DNA of 64,000 nucleotides, from positions 186,001 through 250,000 of the forward strand of contig NZ_AP023182.1 of NCBI RefSeq assembly GCF_013426915.1, given 5' to 3'. This document shows positions 56,072-64,000 of the stretch, in pieces (within the stretch, counting starts at the first letter, position 1; each line of letters opens with the position of its first letter). The notes beneath the pieces are model-generated. The model had not been told where the DNA came from. It saw nothing but the letters and a program-made list of their open reading frames with translations, and made no database searches. Source of the DNA: Paraburkholderia sp. PGU19 (GTDB lineage: Bacteria; Pseudomonadota; Gammaproteobacteria; Burkholderiales; Burkholderiaceae). The translations under genes and the position numbers were made by a program.

Positions 56072-58117
56072 ATGTCGTCATGCCAGCCGCTCGCGGAAAA
56101 GGGTAACCAGGTCGAAGCTATCATGCGCGAGCGTGTTCGTGGCGGATTCGCTCCGAGCGCGCCCGTGGTCCGCTCATGGACGCGTTGCATCGAAGACTAT
56201 GGACTCGATCCTGAAGCGTGCGTGGCGCCACCCGTGATGACAAGCGCGGAGCTTGCGCTGCGCCGCGAGCAGAGCGCCGATCTGATCGATTGCGCGAAGC
56301 TCGAAATGGCGACGCTCTATCAGCAGCTCGGCGATACCGAGCTTGCGGTCGTGATGACGGACGCCGATGGCGTCATCCTCCATCTCGCGTCGTCGCCCGA
56401 ATTCGCGGGCGAAGTCGAAGACTGGGGATTGTGCGCGGGCGCCATATGGAACGAACGGGCAGCGGGCACCAACGGCATGGGCACCTGTCTCGCCGAAGGA
56501 AAAAGCATCGCCGTGCGCCAGCACGAACACTTCTACCGGCGCTACACCACGCTGACGTGCGCGGCCGCGCCCGTATTCGACGAACGCGGCACGATCGCGG
56601 GCGTGCTCGACGTCACGAGCCGCTCACCGCTATTGCAGCAACATTCGCTCGTGCTGGTCGGCATGTCCCGGCAGATGATCGAAAACCGCCTGCTCGATGC
56701 ACGTCATACGCAGGCCTACCGGATCCAGTTTCACAGCCGCCCTGAGTTCGTCGGCACGCTGCACGCGGGAAAGCTCACTGTCGATGAGGACGGCACGATA
56801 CTCGGCGCCAATCGCAGCGCACTCGTGCAACTAGGTTTCGTGACGCTCGATGAGATCGCAGGACAATCCGTTACCGAAATCTTCAATGCATCACTGAATG
56901 AGATCGTCGCACGCAGCGCACGCAGTTCGTTTTATCCCGTCGCGATCTATCGCACGCACGGGTCAAGCCGCTTTTTTGTCGTCGCGCAGGAACCGCGCGA
57001 TCGAGCCGCGCGCGACGCGATCGCGCCGGCGCCTGCCACCGCTTCCTTCGACGACGCGGCGCCAGATCAACCCGCGACGCCCGCACCCGCCCGACGGCCA
57101 GCGCGCATCACTCGGCCCACGGGCGCATCGCGTGTCGAATTCGGCGACGCGCAGATTGCCAGCCAGTTCGATCTAGGCGCACGCGTGATCGATCGCGGCA
57201 TTTCCGTGCTGGTTCACGGCGAGACGGGCAGCGGCAAGGAAGTGTTCGCCAATGCGCTGCATGCGGCAAGCGAGCGCAACAGCGGTCCGTTTGTCGCCGT
57301 CAACTGTGCTTCGTTGCCCGAACATCTGATCGAGAGCGAACTGTTCGGCTACCGTGCCGGCGCCTTTACCGGCGCGCAACGCGAAGGGCGGCGCGGCAAG
57401 ATTCTGCAAGCCGATGGCGGCACGCTCTTTCTCGACGAGATCGGCGACATGCCGCTCGCGTTGCAGGCGCGCCTGTTGCGGGTGCTGGAAGAACGCGAAG
57501 TCACGCCGCTCGGTTCCGAAACCGTCGTCAAGGTGGACTTTCAACTCGTGAGTGCGAGCCACCGTGATCTCGCGGAACTGGTTGAAAGTGGTCAGTTTCG
57601 CGAGGATCTGTACTACCGCCTCAACGGTGTGATGCTCGAACTGCCTCCGCTGCGCGCGCGCAAGGACAAGCTGGCGTTGATCCGCCATCTGCTCGAAAAA
57701 GAGAACACCCCTGCCCTGCGGATTTCAGCGGACGTGCGCCAGATTCTGCTCGATAGCGACTGGCCCGGGAATATCCGCCAGCTTCGCAACGTGCTGCGCA
57801 CGGCGGCCGCCCTTTGCGATGGCGATGAACTCACCACGGCTCATCTACCCGCGTGGCTCGTGCATCGGGAAAAGAACCTGCACCGTCAGCCAGCGGCCAG
57901 CACGGCATCGGTGCCGCAAGAAACCGACGACGCCGACGATGCAGAAGGCGAAGCAAGCATCGCCGCGCCGCTCAATGCGATCCTGCTGGCCGAACGCGAA
58001 GCACTGCTCGCGCTGCTGGACAAGCATCGCTGGAACGTGAGCCAGGTCGCGATCGCGCTCGGCATCACGCGCAATACGCTGTACCGCAAAATGAGGCGCG
58101 TGAACATCAAGACGTGA
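56072..58117 (+). CDS. sigma-54-dependent activator (AcoR-like, GAF/AAA+/Fis)
   Basis: This encodes 681 residues from the ATG at 56072 (GGAG 9 bases upstream); an ATG nine bases earlier is an alternative. The N-terminal GAF-like region contains CAGAIWNERAAGTNGMGTCL and LTCAAAPVFDERG, as in AcoR. The AAA+ core has Walker A HGETGSGKEVFAN near residue 380, the sigma-54 contact GAFTGA near residue 430, and Walker B FLDEIGDMP. A Fis-type HTH ends the protein (WNVSQVAIALGITRNTLYRK). Acetoin, ethanol or alcohol catabolism and one-carbon loci are common targets of the family; the target promoter was not identified here. Confidence 0.9.
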   Translation: MSSCQPLAEKGNQVEAIMRERVRGGFAPSAPVVRSWTRCIEDYGLDPEACVAPPVMTSAELALRREQSADLIDCAKLEMATLYQQLGDTELAVVMTDADGVILHLASSPEFAGEVEDWGLCAGAIWNERAAGTNGMGTCLAEGKSIAVRQHEHFYRRYTTLTCAAAPVFDERGTIAGVLDVTSRSPLLQQHSLVLVGMSRQMIENRLLDARHTQAYRIQFHSRPEFVGTLHAGKLTVDEDGTILGANRSALVQLGFVTLDEIAGQSVTEIFNASLNEIVARSARSSFYPVAIYRTHGSSRFFVVAQEPRDRAARDAIAPAPATASFDDAAPDQPATPAPARRPARITRPTGASRVEFGDAQIASQFDLGARVIDRGISVLVHGETGSGKEVFANALHAASERNSGPFVAVNCASLPEHLIESELFGYRAGAFTGAQREGRRGKILQADGGTLFLDEIGDMPLALQARLLRVLEEREVTPLGSETVVKVDFQLVSASHRDLAELVESGQFREDLYYRLNGVMLELPPLRARKDKLALIRHLLEKENTPALRISADVRQILLDSDWPGNIRQLRNVLRTAAALCDGDELTTAHLPAWLVHREKNLHRQPAASTASVPQETDDADDAEGEASIAAPLNAILLAEREALLALLDKHRWNVSQVAIALGITRNTLYRKMRRVNIKT

Positions 58118-58133
58118 CGCGCCTTCCTTTCAC

Positions 58134-58901
58134 TCAATTCAGCTGGCTTGCGGGTATCTCCTGCCCGGCGATGCCGTGATCGATACGCGTTGAACCGTGC
58201 CATATGCGCGGCCCGCCTATCAGCTCCGTCAACTCGGCGATCGTGTCGATCACGCGCATGCACGGCAATTCACTCACCGGGTGGTCGCTGCTGTATCCAT
58301 AGCTGACACACACCATCGGCATGCCTGCCGCCTGCGCCGCGAGCGCATCCGTCACGCAATCGCCGACAAAGAGCGTATGCGCCGGATCGACACCGAGCGC
58401 CTCGCAGGCATGCAGAAGCGGATCGGGATCGGGCTTGTGCGGCAAGCGCGCATCCCCGTCGACGATCATGTCGAACCATGCGTGCAGGCCGAAGCGCCAC
58501 ATCAGCGGCTCGACAAAGCGCGACTCCTTGTTGGTGACCACGCCGAGCTTGAGGCCCATGCCGCGCAAGCTGTCGAGCGTCGATTCGATGCCGGGATACA
58601 GTTGCGTCAGTTGATCTTCATGGCGGCAAAGCTGGTGGTAGCACGTCTCGTAGCGGCGCAGAACGAGATCGAGCGTCGAAGCACGTGCTTCCACACCCAA
58701 CAGCGTCAACGCCCGATCGATAAGTATCGCGGAGCCGCCGCCAATCAAGGTCTGTGCAACGCCGGGCGCGAGAAGGGGAAAACCGTTTTCGGTCAGCGCC
58801 CGGTTGAGCGCATTGCCGATGTCCGGCGAGGTATGCAACAGCGTGCCGTCGAGATCGAACAGCACGGCATCGATCGGCAGATTGCGCGGCATGACTTGCA
58901 T
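58134..58901 (-). CDS. cbbZ: phosphoglycolate phosphatase
   Basis: This encodes 255 residues from the ATG at 58901 (AGGAGA 7 bases upstream). HAD motif I is AVLFDLDGTLLHTSPDIGNA, motif II VVTNKE, motif III Lys in LPHKPDPDPLLHACEALG, and motif IV VGDCVTDALAAQAAG. Within a cbb unit this is the enzyme that removes 2-phosphoglycolate, the product of RuBisCO oxygenation. It is the last gene on the minus strand, convergent with the sigma-54 regulator by 16 bases. Confidence 0.87.
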   Translation of the reverse strand: MQVMPRNLPIDAVLFDLDGTLLHTSPDIGNALNRALTENGFPLLAPGVAQTLIGGGSAILIDRALTLLGVEARASTLDLVLRRYETCYHQLCRHEDQLTQLYPGIESTLDSLRGMGLKLGVVTNKESRFVEPLMWRFGLHAWFDMIVDGDARLPHKPDPDPLLHACEALGVDPAHTLFVGDCVTDALAAQAAGMPMVCVSYGYSSDHPVSELPCMRVIDTIAELTELIGGPRIWHGSTRIDHGIAGQEIPASQLN

Positions 58902-58948
58902 GAGTGTGTCTCCTGTTGACAGCTAGGGGGTACTTTCCGGCAGACCGT

Positions 58949-59821
58949 TCAGGCCGCGCGCTTCTGGCGGTCGATCATCTGCAGGATCATGGGCGTGAAG
59001 ATCAGTTGCATCGCGAGCCCCATCTTGCCGCCTGGCACGACGATGACATTGGGCCGGCTCATGAAGGAGTCGTGCAGCATCGTCAGCAGATAGGGAAAGT
59101 CGATGCCCTTCGGGTTGGTAAAACGGATGACGACAAAGCTCTCGTCGGCGCTCGGAATGTCGCGGGCGGTAAAGGGGTTTGACGTGTCCACCGTCGGCAC
59201 GCGCTGAAAGTTGACATGCGTACGGCTGAACTGAGGACAGATATGGTGAGCGTAGTCCGGCATCCGGCGCAAGATCGTGTCCATCACGGCTTCCTGCGAA
59301 TAGCCACGCAGTGTCTTGTCCCGATGCAGCTTCTGGATCCATTCGAGGTTGATGATGGGGACGACGCCCACGAGCAGATCGGCGTGTTGCGCCACATCGA
59401 TGCCGCGGCCAATGAAACCGCCGTGCAGTCCCTCGTAGAAAAGCAGATCGGTAGGCGGCTCGATGTCCGTCCACGGCCCGAACATGCCGGGTTCGAGATC
59501 GTATTCGGCAGCTTCCGCTTCGTCGTGCAGATACTTGCGCACCCGCCCGCGTCCCGTCGCCGCATACTCGCAAAACAACGCCGCGAGTTCTTCCAGCAGG
59601 TTCGCTTCCGGGCCGAAGTGGCTGAACTGGCGGCGGGTTTCCTCCGCATCTTTCATCGCGACGCGCATCGCAGCACGGTCGAAGCGATGGAATGCGTCGC
59701 CTTCGACAATCTGCGCATTGAGCTTCTCGCGCCGGAAAATGTGCTGAAAGCTGTTCATCACGGTCGTCGTCCCTGCCCCGCTCGAACCCGTTACCGCGAC
59801 AATCGGATGTTTGATCGACAT
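58949..59821 (-). CDS. cbbP: phosphoribulokinase
   Basis: This encodes 290 residues. The P-loop is AVTGSSGAGTTTVMNSFQHI, and the catalytic Asp and substrate residues are in VEGDAFHRFDR. The bacterial PRK signature LLFYEGLHGGFIGRGIDVAQ is intact. It makes ribulose 1,5-bisphosphate from ribulose 5-phosphate with ATP, a committed step of the Calvin cycle. It is 94 bases after cbbF and 47 bases before cbbZ. Confidence 0.93.
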   Translation of the reverse strand: MSIKHPIVAVTGSSGAGTTTVMNSFQHIFRREKLNAQIVEGDAFHRFDRAAMRVAMKDAEETRRQFSHFGPEANLLEELAALFCEYAATGRGRVRKYLHDEAEAAEYDLEPGMFGPWTDIEPPTDLLFYEGLHGGFIGRGIDVAQHADLLVGVVPIINLEWIQKLHRDKTLRGYSQEAVMDTILRRMPDYAHHICPQFSRTHVNFQRVPTVDTSNPFTARDIPSADESFVVIRFTNPKGIDFPYLLTMLHDSFMSRPNVIVVPGGKMGLAMQLIFTPMILQMIDRQKRAA

Positions 59822-59915
59822 GCTCTCACTCCATCTTGCAGCGCTTCGCGCATGAACATCCGGCCGCCCACTGCGCGACGCGTCGGCCCGTTATCGACAT
59901 GCAAACGGACGCGCG

Positions 59916-60998
59916 CTACACGCGCGCCTCGGGACGAAACAACGAGCGCTCGTTGAAGAGCGGCGACGTGAACGGCGCATCCTCGCCTCGCTCGTGCTCG
60001 CGGTGGTAACGCTCGATGCGCTCGACTTCGCGCTGCGTGCCGAGAAACATCGGCGTACAGCCATGCGTATCGGCCGCCACATCAAGCACCCGCACGCGCC
60101 CGGTGCTGGCGCACCCCCCCGCCTGCTCGACCAGCCACGCCAGCGCCTGCGCCTGATACAGCAACGGCTGACGCGAGGCGCGCGGCGCGCAGCGGCTTGC
60201 GCGCGGATAAAGACACAGGCCGCCGCGCAACAGCGTGCGATGCGTATCGGCGACCAGCGACGCAATCCAGCGCGTGTCGATGTCGCGCTGGCGCACGCCC
60301 GCGCTGCCGTCCCTGCACTCGCTCACATAGCGCTGCACGGGTGGCTCCCAAAATCGCTCGTTGCCGCCATTGATCGCCAGTTCGACTCCGTGTTCGGGAA
60401 TGCGGATCGCCTCGTGCGTCAGTACGAATTCGCCGCGTTCGCGGCACAGCGTGAAGCCATGCGTGCCGCGCCCGACGGTGATCACGAGGAGCGTCGCCGG
60501 TCCATAGAGCGCGTAGCCGGCTGCAAGCTGTTTCGTGCCTGTGATCACACACCCGCCGCCCGCCGTGCTGGCGCCCGCGTGCCGTATCGAGAAAATGCTG
60601 CCGAGCGTCGCGTTCGAATCGGCATTGGCTGCGCCGTCGAGGGGATCGGCGAACAGCACGTACCGGCCCGACGACGTTGCGCGCACGGACTGCATGTACG
60701 GCGAAACCATGCCCGCGATCTCCGCGCTGCGCTCGCACATTGACGTCATCACATCGTTTGCGGCAACGCTCAACGCATCCTGAATCGAAGCCGTGGGTCC
60801 GCGCACGACCGTCTGCGCCGCGCCAATCGCGCCCTGCGCAATACGCGCCGCGATGGCTTCTACCGCGTGCGCGATCGCCTCGATCACGGTGCATAGTCCG
60901 GCGGCGTCAGTGGCATGCAAGCCGCCCGGTGCCGACGCGCGACGGGAAGCAAGATGGTCGGCGAGGAAACTCGACAGTGTTACTTGAGCAGGGTTCAC
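59916..60998 (-). CDS. cbbF: fructose-1,6-bisphosphatase class 1
   Basis: This encodes 360 residues from a GTG at 60998 (ACGAGG 6 bases upstream). Metal-binding sequences are visible in [20 protein letters not shown]; the usual DPLDGSSN has Ala-Ala instead of Ser-Ser. The C-terminal [20 protein letters not shown] and [11 protein letters not shown] match class 1 FBPase. It hydrolyses FBP (and possibly sedoheptulose 1,7-bisphosphate) in the cbb cycle. The first-metal Glu pair was not confirmed. It is divergent from cbbR. Confidence 0.85.
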   Translation of the reverse strand: MNPAQVTLSSFLADHLASRRASAPGGLHATDAAGLCTVIEAIAHAVEAIAARIAQGAIGAAQTVVRGPTASIQDALSVAANDVMTSMCERSAEIAGMVSPYMQSVRATSSGRYVLFADPLDGAANADSNATLGSIFSIRHAGASTAGGGCVITGTKQLAAGYALYGPATLLVITVGRGTHGFTLCRERGEFVLTHEAIRIPEHGVELAINGGNERFWEPPVQRYVSECRDGSAGVRQRDIDTRWIASLVADTHRTLLRGGLCLYPRASRCAPRASRQPLLYQAQALAWLVEQAGGCASTGRVRVLDVAADTHGCTPMFLGTQREVERIERYHREHERGEDAPFTSPLFNERSLFRPEARV

Positions 60999-61152
60999 GG
61001 TTGCCTCGTGTCGCGTTGATTGAACGGGAAGCCTGGTGCAATTCGTGCATTCATCGTGACTCCTCGATCGTCGGTTGCTTGCGATGACCCTCTGGCAAAC
61101 ACGGTAAGCCAGTGGACCTTCAAGAGAAATTCAGTAATTTTTATTTGCGCTG

Positions 61153-61165
61153 TAAGCGATGCTTA
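61153..61165. promoter_or_regulatory. LysR-type T-N11-A box, probable CbbR site
   Basis: TAAGC-GAT-GCTTA is a perfect 13-base dyad with T and A exactly 11 bases apart. It lies 22 bases upstream of the cbbR start and 155 bases upstream of the divergent cbbF, where CbbR normally binds. Confidence 0.65.
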
Positions 61166-61186
61166 TCTGCTGCGGGAGTCCTGATC

Positions 61187-62158
61187 ATGCTTAACCTGCT
61201 CCGCAATCTCACGCTGCGCCAGTTGCAGATATTCTCGGCGGCATCCCAGTACGAGAGCTTTGCCCGCGCCGCCGAAGACCTGCACCTGACGCAGCCCGCC
61301 GTCTCGATGCAGATCAAGCAGCTCGAAGAGGCCATCGGGCTGCCGCTGTTCGAACGCATCGGCCGGCGGCTCACGCTCACGGAAGCGGGCGCCACGCTCT
61401 CGCACCACGCGAAGCGGATTCTCGGCGACATCAAGGACGCCGAAGATGCGATGCGTTCGCTCTCTTCGGCGGATGGCGGCACCATTTCCATCGGCCTTGT
61501 CAGCACCGCCCGCTACTTCATGCCACGGCAAATCTCACGTTATGCGGAGCGTTATCCGAAAGTCGATATCCGCTTTTCGATTGGCAACCGCGATGCGCTG
61601 CTGCGCCAGCTGCAAGACAACGCGATCGATCTCGCCGTAATGGGACGCCCGCCCGCCGAACTCGACGCGCACTGCGAACCGCTCGCCTACAACCCGCACG
61701 TGATCGCCGCGAGCACGACACATCCGTTCGTCGATGCACCGCGCTTCGACTTGCACGAATTGCGCCATGACACCTTCCTGATGCGTGAACCGGGGTCCGA
61801 CACGGCGGCCGTCGCGATGGAAATGTTCCAGCATCATCTCTTCACACCCGCTCGAAGGCTCGCGCTCGACAGCCACGAAACCGTCAAGCAGGCCGTGGTC
61901 GCGGGCATGGGCGTGAGCGTCTTGCCGCTGCACACGCTGCGCCTCGAACTGCTGGCGCGCGAGGTGTCGATCCTGCAAGTGAACGGCACGCCCATCGATC
62001 GCGTCTGGCATGTGGTGCACATGAACGCGAAGCAGATGTCGCCCGCCTGCGTCGCCTTCCGGCGTTTCCTGATCGAGAAGACGGGCGCGTATCTGGAAGG
62101 GCAGTTCGCCGACCTCACGCCGCCCACCCATGCCGCGAGTCCCTTCGCTCAGACATGA
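61187..62158 (+). CDS. cbbR: LysR-family regulator of the cbb genes
   Basis: This encodes 323 residues from the ATG at 61187. The HTH starts LRNLTLRQLQIFSAASQYES and continues FARAAEDLHLTQPAVSMQIK. The effector domain begins GTISIGLVSTARYFMPRQIS, which is typical of CbbR. It is divergent from cbbF, with a LysR box between the two. It is expected to activate cbbFPZ in response to Calvin-cycle metabolites such as NADPH or RuBP. Confidence 0.9.
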   Translation: MLNLLRNLTLRQLQIFSAASQYESFARAAEDLHLTQPAVSMQIKQLEEAIGLPLFERIGRRLTLTEAGATLSHHAKRILGDIKDAEDAMRSLSSADGGTISIGLVSTARYFMPRQISRYAERYPKVDIRFSIGNRDALLRQLQDNAIDLAVMGRPPAELDAHCEPLAYNPHVIAASTTHPFVDAPRFDLHELRHDTFLMREPGSDTAAVAMEMFQHHLFTPARRLALDSHETVKQAVVAGMGVSVLPLHTLRLELLAREVSILQVNGTPIDRVWHVVHMNAKQMSPACVAFRRFLIEKTGAYLEGQFADLTPPTHAASPFAQT

Positions 62159-62348
62159 AGCAAAGTGTCACCGATTCTGCACAAGGTTCGACAGTGCAAC
62201 TCGCTGCCCGCCGGGCGTCCTGCTGGGAATTCACGCTGCGTGCGCGCACAGCGCACAGGCGCTTGAAGTCGAAGACGGCGCACATGGCATAACGCTTGCG
62301 TTGAAGGCCCCGGAACATGCACCCGTCAAGGGATTGGGGAACGCGCAT

Positions 62349-63371
62349 ATGAGCCGACATGCGATGGCTGAATCGACTGCGAAGCACACCAGCATCGTCA
62401 CCGTGAATGCGCCCGGCCGGCTGCACCTGGGGTTTCTCGATCCGGGTGCGTCGTTGGGGCGACGCTTCGGCAGCCTGGGGCTCGTGATCGGTGGCATCAG
62501 CACGACGCTCGACGCACGGCTTTCTGTCGACGACGACGATCACTACACTGCCGAGCCTGGCGCTCGCGATGAGCTGCCGCGCGTGCGTGCGCACATCGAG
62601 ACGCTGCGTAACCTGACGGGCAACGATGCGCCCATCGACGTGCGGCTACGGCGTACGTTGCCCGCGCATGCGGGCCTCGGCTCCGGCACGCAACTCGCGC
62701 TCACGGTCGGGCACGCGTTTGCTCGCCTGCATGGGCTAGACCTGAGCGCAACACAACTGGCGCCCGCGCTCGCGCGCGGTGCGCGCTCGGGCGTGGGTAT
62801 CGCCGGGTTCGAACGGGGCGGTCTGATCGTCGATGGCGGTCCGCGTGGGCCGGGCGTGCTGCCGCCCGTGCTTGCGCGATTTGACTTCCCTTCTTCATGG
62901 CGCGTGATGCTCGTGTTCGACGAATCGCGCACAGGGCTCTCGGGACCAGCGGAGCGCCAGGCGCTCGCCGCCTTGCCGCCGTTTCCGCAGACGCTCGCCG
63001 CGCACGCCTGTCACCTGACCTTGATGCAGATCCTGCCCGCCGTCGCGGAACGCGAGTTCGCGCCGTTCGCGCAAGGCGTGAGCGCGCTGCAGGACGGCAT
63101 CGGCCGCTATTTCGCCGAATCGCAAGGCGGTATCTATACCAGCCCCGCAGTCGGGCGGGTGCTCGACTGGATCGGCGCGCGCTACTGTGCGGGCGTAGGT
63201 CAGAGTTCGTGGGGACCGACGGGCTTCGCCATCATGGAATCGCAGGAAGAAGCCGAACACGCCTTGCGCTCGGCGCGCGAGGCGGCGGCAATCGACCCCG
63301 GACTGCGAGTCGAGATAGTCAGCGGACTCAACTCGGGGGCCACTGTCACCTGGGCATCGGCCCAGGATTGA
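62349..63371 (+). CDS. beta-ribofuranosylaminobenzene 5'-phosphate synthase (H4MPT biosynthesis)
   Basis: This encodes 340 residues from the ATG at 62349. The frame is open further upstream into the cbbR end, but that part has no family sequence. GHMP-kinase-like motifs are clear: VNAPGRLHLGFLDPGASLGR at the start and RRTLPAHAGLGSGTQLALTV. The family enzyme condenses PRPP with 4-hydroxybenzoate or p-aminobenzoate in tetrahydromethanopterin biosynthesis. It is 24 bases before the mtdB gene and therefore in the H4MPT unit. Confidence 0.85.
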   Translation: MSRHAMAESTAKHTSIVTVNAPGRLHLGFLDPGASLGRRFGSLGLVIGGISTTLDARLSVDDDDHYTAEPGARDELPRVRAHIETLRNLTGNDAPIDVRLRRTLPAHAGLGSGTQLALTVGHAFARLHGLDLSATQLAPALARGARSGVGIAGFERGGLIVDGGPRGPGVLPPVLARFDFPSSWRVMLVFDESRTGLSGPAERQALAALPPFPQTLAAHACHLTLMQILPAVAEREFAPFAQGVSALQDGIGRYFAESQGGIYTSPAVGRVLDWIGARYCAGVGQSSWGPTGFAIMESQEEAEHALRSAREAAAIDPGLRVEIVSGLNSGATVTWASAQD

Positions 63372-63394
63372 TCCACCCTGTTTGACGAGGAAAC

Positions 63395-64000
63395 ATGGAA
63401 CGCAAACATATTCTCCACATGTTCACGCCCGGTCGGCAGATGAGCCCGTTCGATGTGAACATGGCCGTCGATGCCGGATACCAGGTCGTCGTGCCGTACA
63501 CCGATGTCGATGCCAGGATGATCGGACCGCTGACCCAGGATGCCATTTTCTCGCGCGGTCCCAAAGGGGTCGCGCATACGGGCATCTTTATCGGTGGACG
63601 CGATGTGATGCTGGCCGTGGACATGCAGCGCCTGTCGCGCGAGGCCATGGTGCCGCCGTTCGAAGTCTCCGTGTTCGCTGACCCGAGCGGATCGTTCACG
63701 ACGGCGGCGGCGCTCGTGGCGAGTGTCGAATGGCAATTGCGCAGTACCTTCGACACGGGTCTCGACGGCAAGCGCATTCTCGTCTTCGGCGGCACGGGAC
63801 CCGTGGGGCTCATCGCCGGCGTGCTCGCCGCGCAGGCAGGCGCGCGCGTGGCACTGGCCAGCAGCCGTGGGCTCGATGCCGCGCGGGATGCATGCGAGCG
63901 TGCCGGCGCGCGCTTTGGCGCGCAACTCGAAGGCGCGGATGCGAGCCGTGCGGACGCGCTCGACGCGACCTTGAGTTCCGTCGACGTCGTATTCGCCACG
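63395..64000 (+). CDS. mtdB: methylene-tetrahydromethanopterin dehydrogenase (3' end cut by window)
   Basis: The frame starts at the ATG at 63395 (ACGAGG upstream) and runs off the window after about 202 codons. The N-terminus HILHMFTPGRQMSPFDVNMA followed by DARMIGPLTQDAIFSRGPKG and HTGIFIGGRD is the MtdB signature, and a Rossmann NAD(P) site follows in ILVFGGTGPVGLIAGVLAAQ. MtdB oxidises methylene-H4MPT in formaldehyde oxidation to formate. The remaining H4MPT genes should lie downstream. Confidence 0.9.
   Translation, partial: MERKHILHMFTPGRQMSPFDVNMAVDAGYQVVVPYTDVDARMIGPLTQDAIFSRGPKGVAHTGIFIGGRDVMLAVDMQRLSREAMVPPFEVSVFADPSGSFTTAAALVASVEWQLRSTFDTGLDGKRILVFGGTGPVGLIAGVLAAQAGARVALASSRGLDAARDACERAGARFGAQLEGADASRADALDATLSSVDVVFAT

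Noticed and set aside
61034..61049. Possible sigma-54 promoter (TGG-N10-GC spacing) between cbbF and cbbR
   Set aside because: Only the GG and GC positions and a few others match; a chance match is likely, and cbbR genes rarely use sigma-54.
62130..62348. N-terminal extension of the beta-RFAP synthase frame into the cbbR end
   Set aside because: The extension has no family-like residues; the family N-terminus starts shortly after the ATG at 62349.

Overview
The window looks like part of a chromosome or megaplasmid of a high-GC Burkholderiaceae bacterium, most like Paraburkholderia or Caballeronia. This is inferred from codon bias, the OmpC-type porin, the MocR/LysR-rich catabolic clusters and the combination of tetrahydromethanopterin (H4MPT) and Calvin-cycle genes. 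No tRNA, rRNA, CRISPR array, intact insertion sequence or replication origin was found.

Left part (1-28.3 kb): a mosaic of accessory metabolic genes. A SAM-domain/adenylate cyclase/AAA ATPase protein runs off the left edge. It is followed by a methyltransferase, an acetyltransferase, and a VOC protein plus exported epoxide hydrolase behind a strong promoter with a built-in operator. Next comes a polyamine-type ABC importer (frameshifted ATPase) with a GMC oxidoreductase. Divergent to it are an acid-sugar dehydratase-like enolase and an aldehyde dehydrogenase, then a MocR regulator and an MFS transporter. A LysR-controlled operon has two RraA-type aldolase genes (one frameshifted), a PLP aminotransferase and an alpha/beta hydrolase. 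The stretch ends with tautomerases, a DJ-1 protein, an SDR and an AraC/DJ-1 regulator. Gene decay is visible: remnants of a CaiB-type CoA-transferase, an RraA protein and a DctA transporter, and three genes each broken by one missing base.

Right part (28.8-64 kb): a coherent one-carbon/N-methylamine island. It holds an undescribed set of small membrane proteins around an APC permease; two GcvT-type demethylase/transferase proteins; two paralogous APC permeases; a DmmA-like zinc-ribbon protein, a heme-dependent oxidative N-demethylase (DUF3445) and its VanB-type reductase; and a dimethylglycine-dehydrogenase-like flavoprotein (DgcA-like), its Fe-S partner (DgcB-like), a leucine-rich-repeat-variant protein and ETF beta/alpha. 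Regulators are a NarX-like histidine kinase, a degenerate-GGDEF PAS protein, a NarL-like response regulator and a sigma-54 activator. The island continues into cbbZ-cbbP-cbbF with divergent cbbR, then beta-RFAP synthase (H4MPT biosynthesis) and mtdB (cut by the right edge).

Working model (inference): methylated amines enter through the APC permeases. Oxidative N-demethylation passes methyl carbon to folate (GcvT proteins) or releases formaldehyde, with electrons leaving through ETF or the reductase. Formaldehyde is oxidised by the H4MPT route, and CO2 may be refixed with the cbb genes. NarL-like TACYYC half-sites recur upstream of several of these genes, suggesting that the kinase and response regulator, encoded 15 kb apart, coordinate the island.
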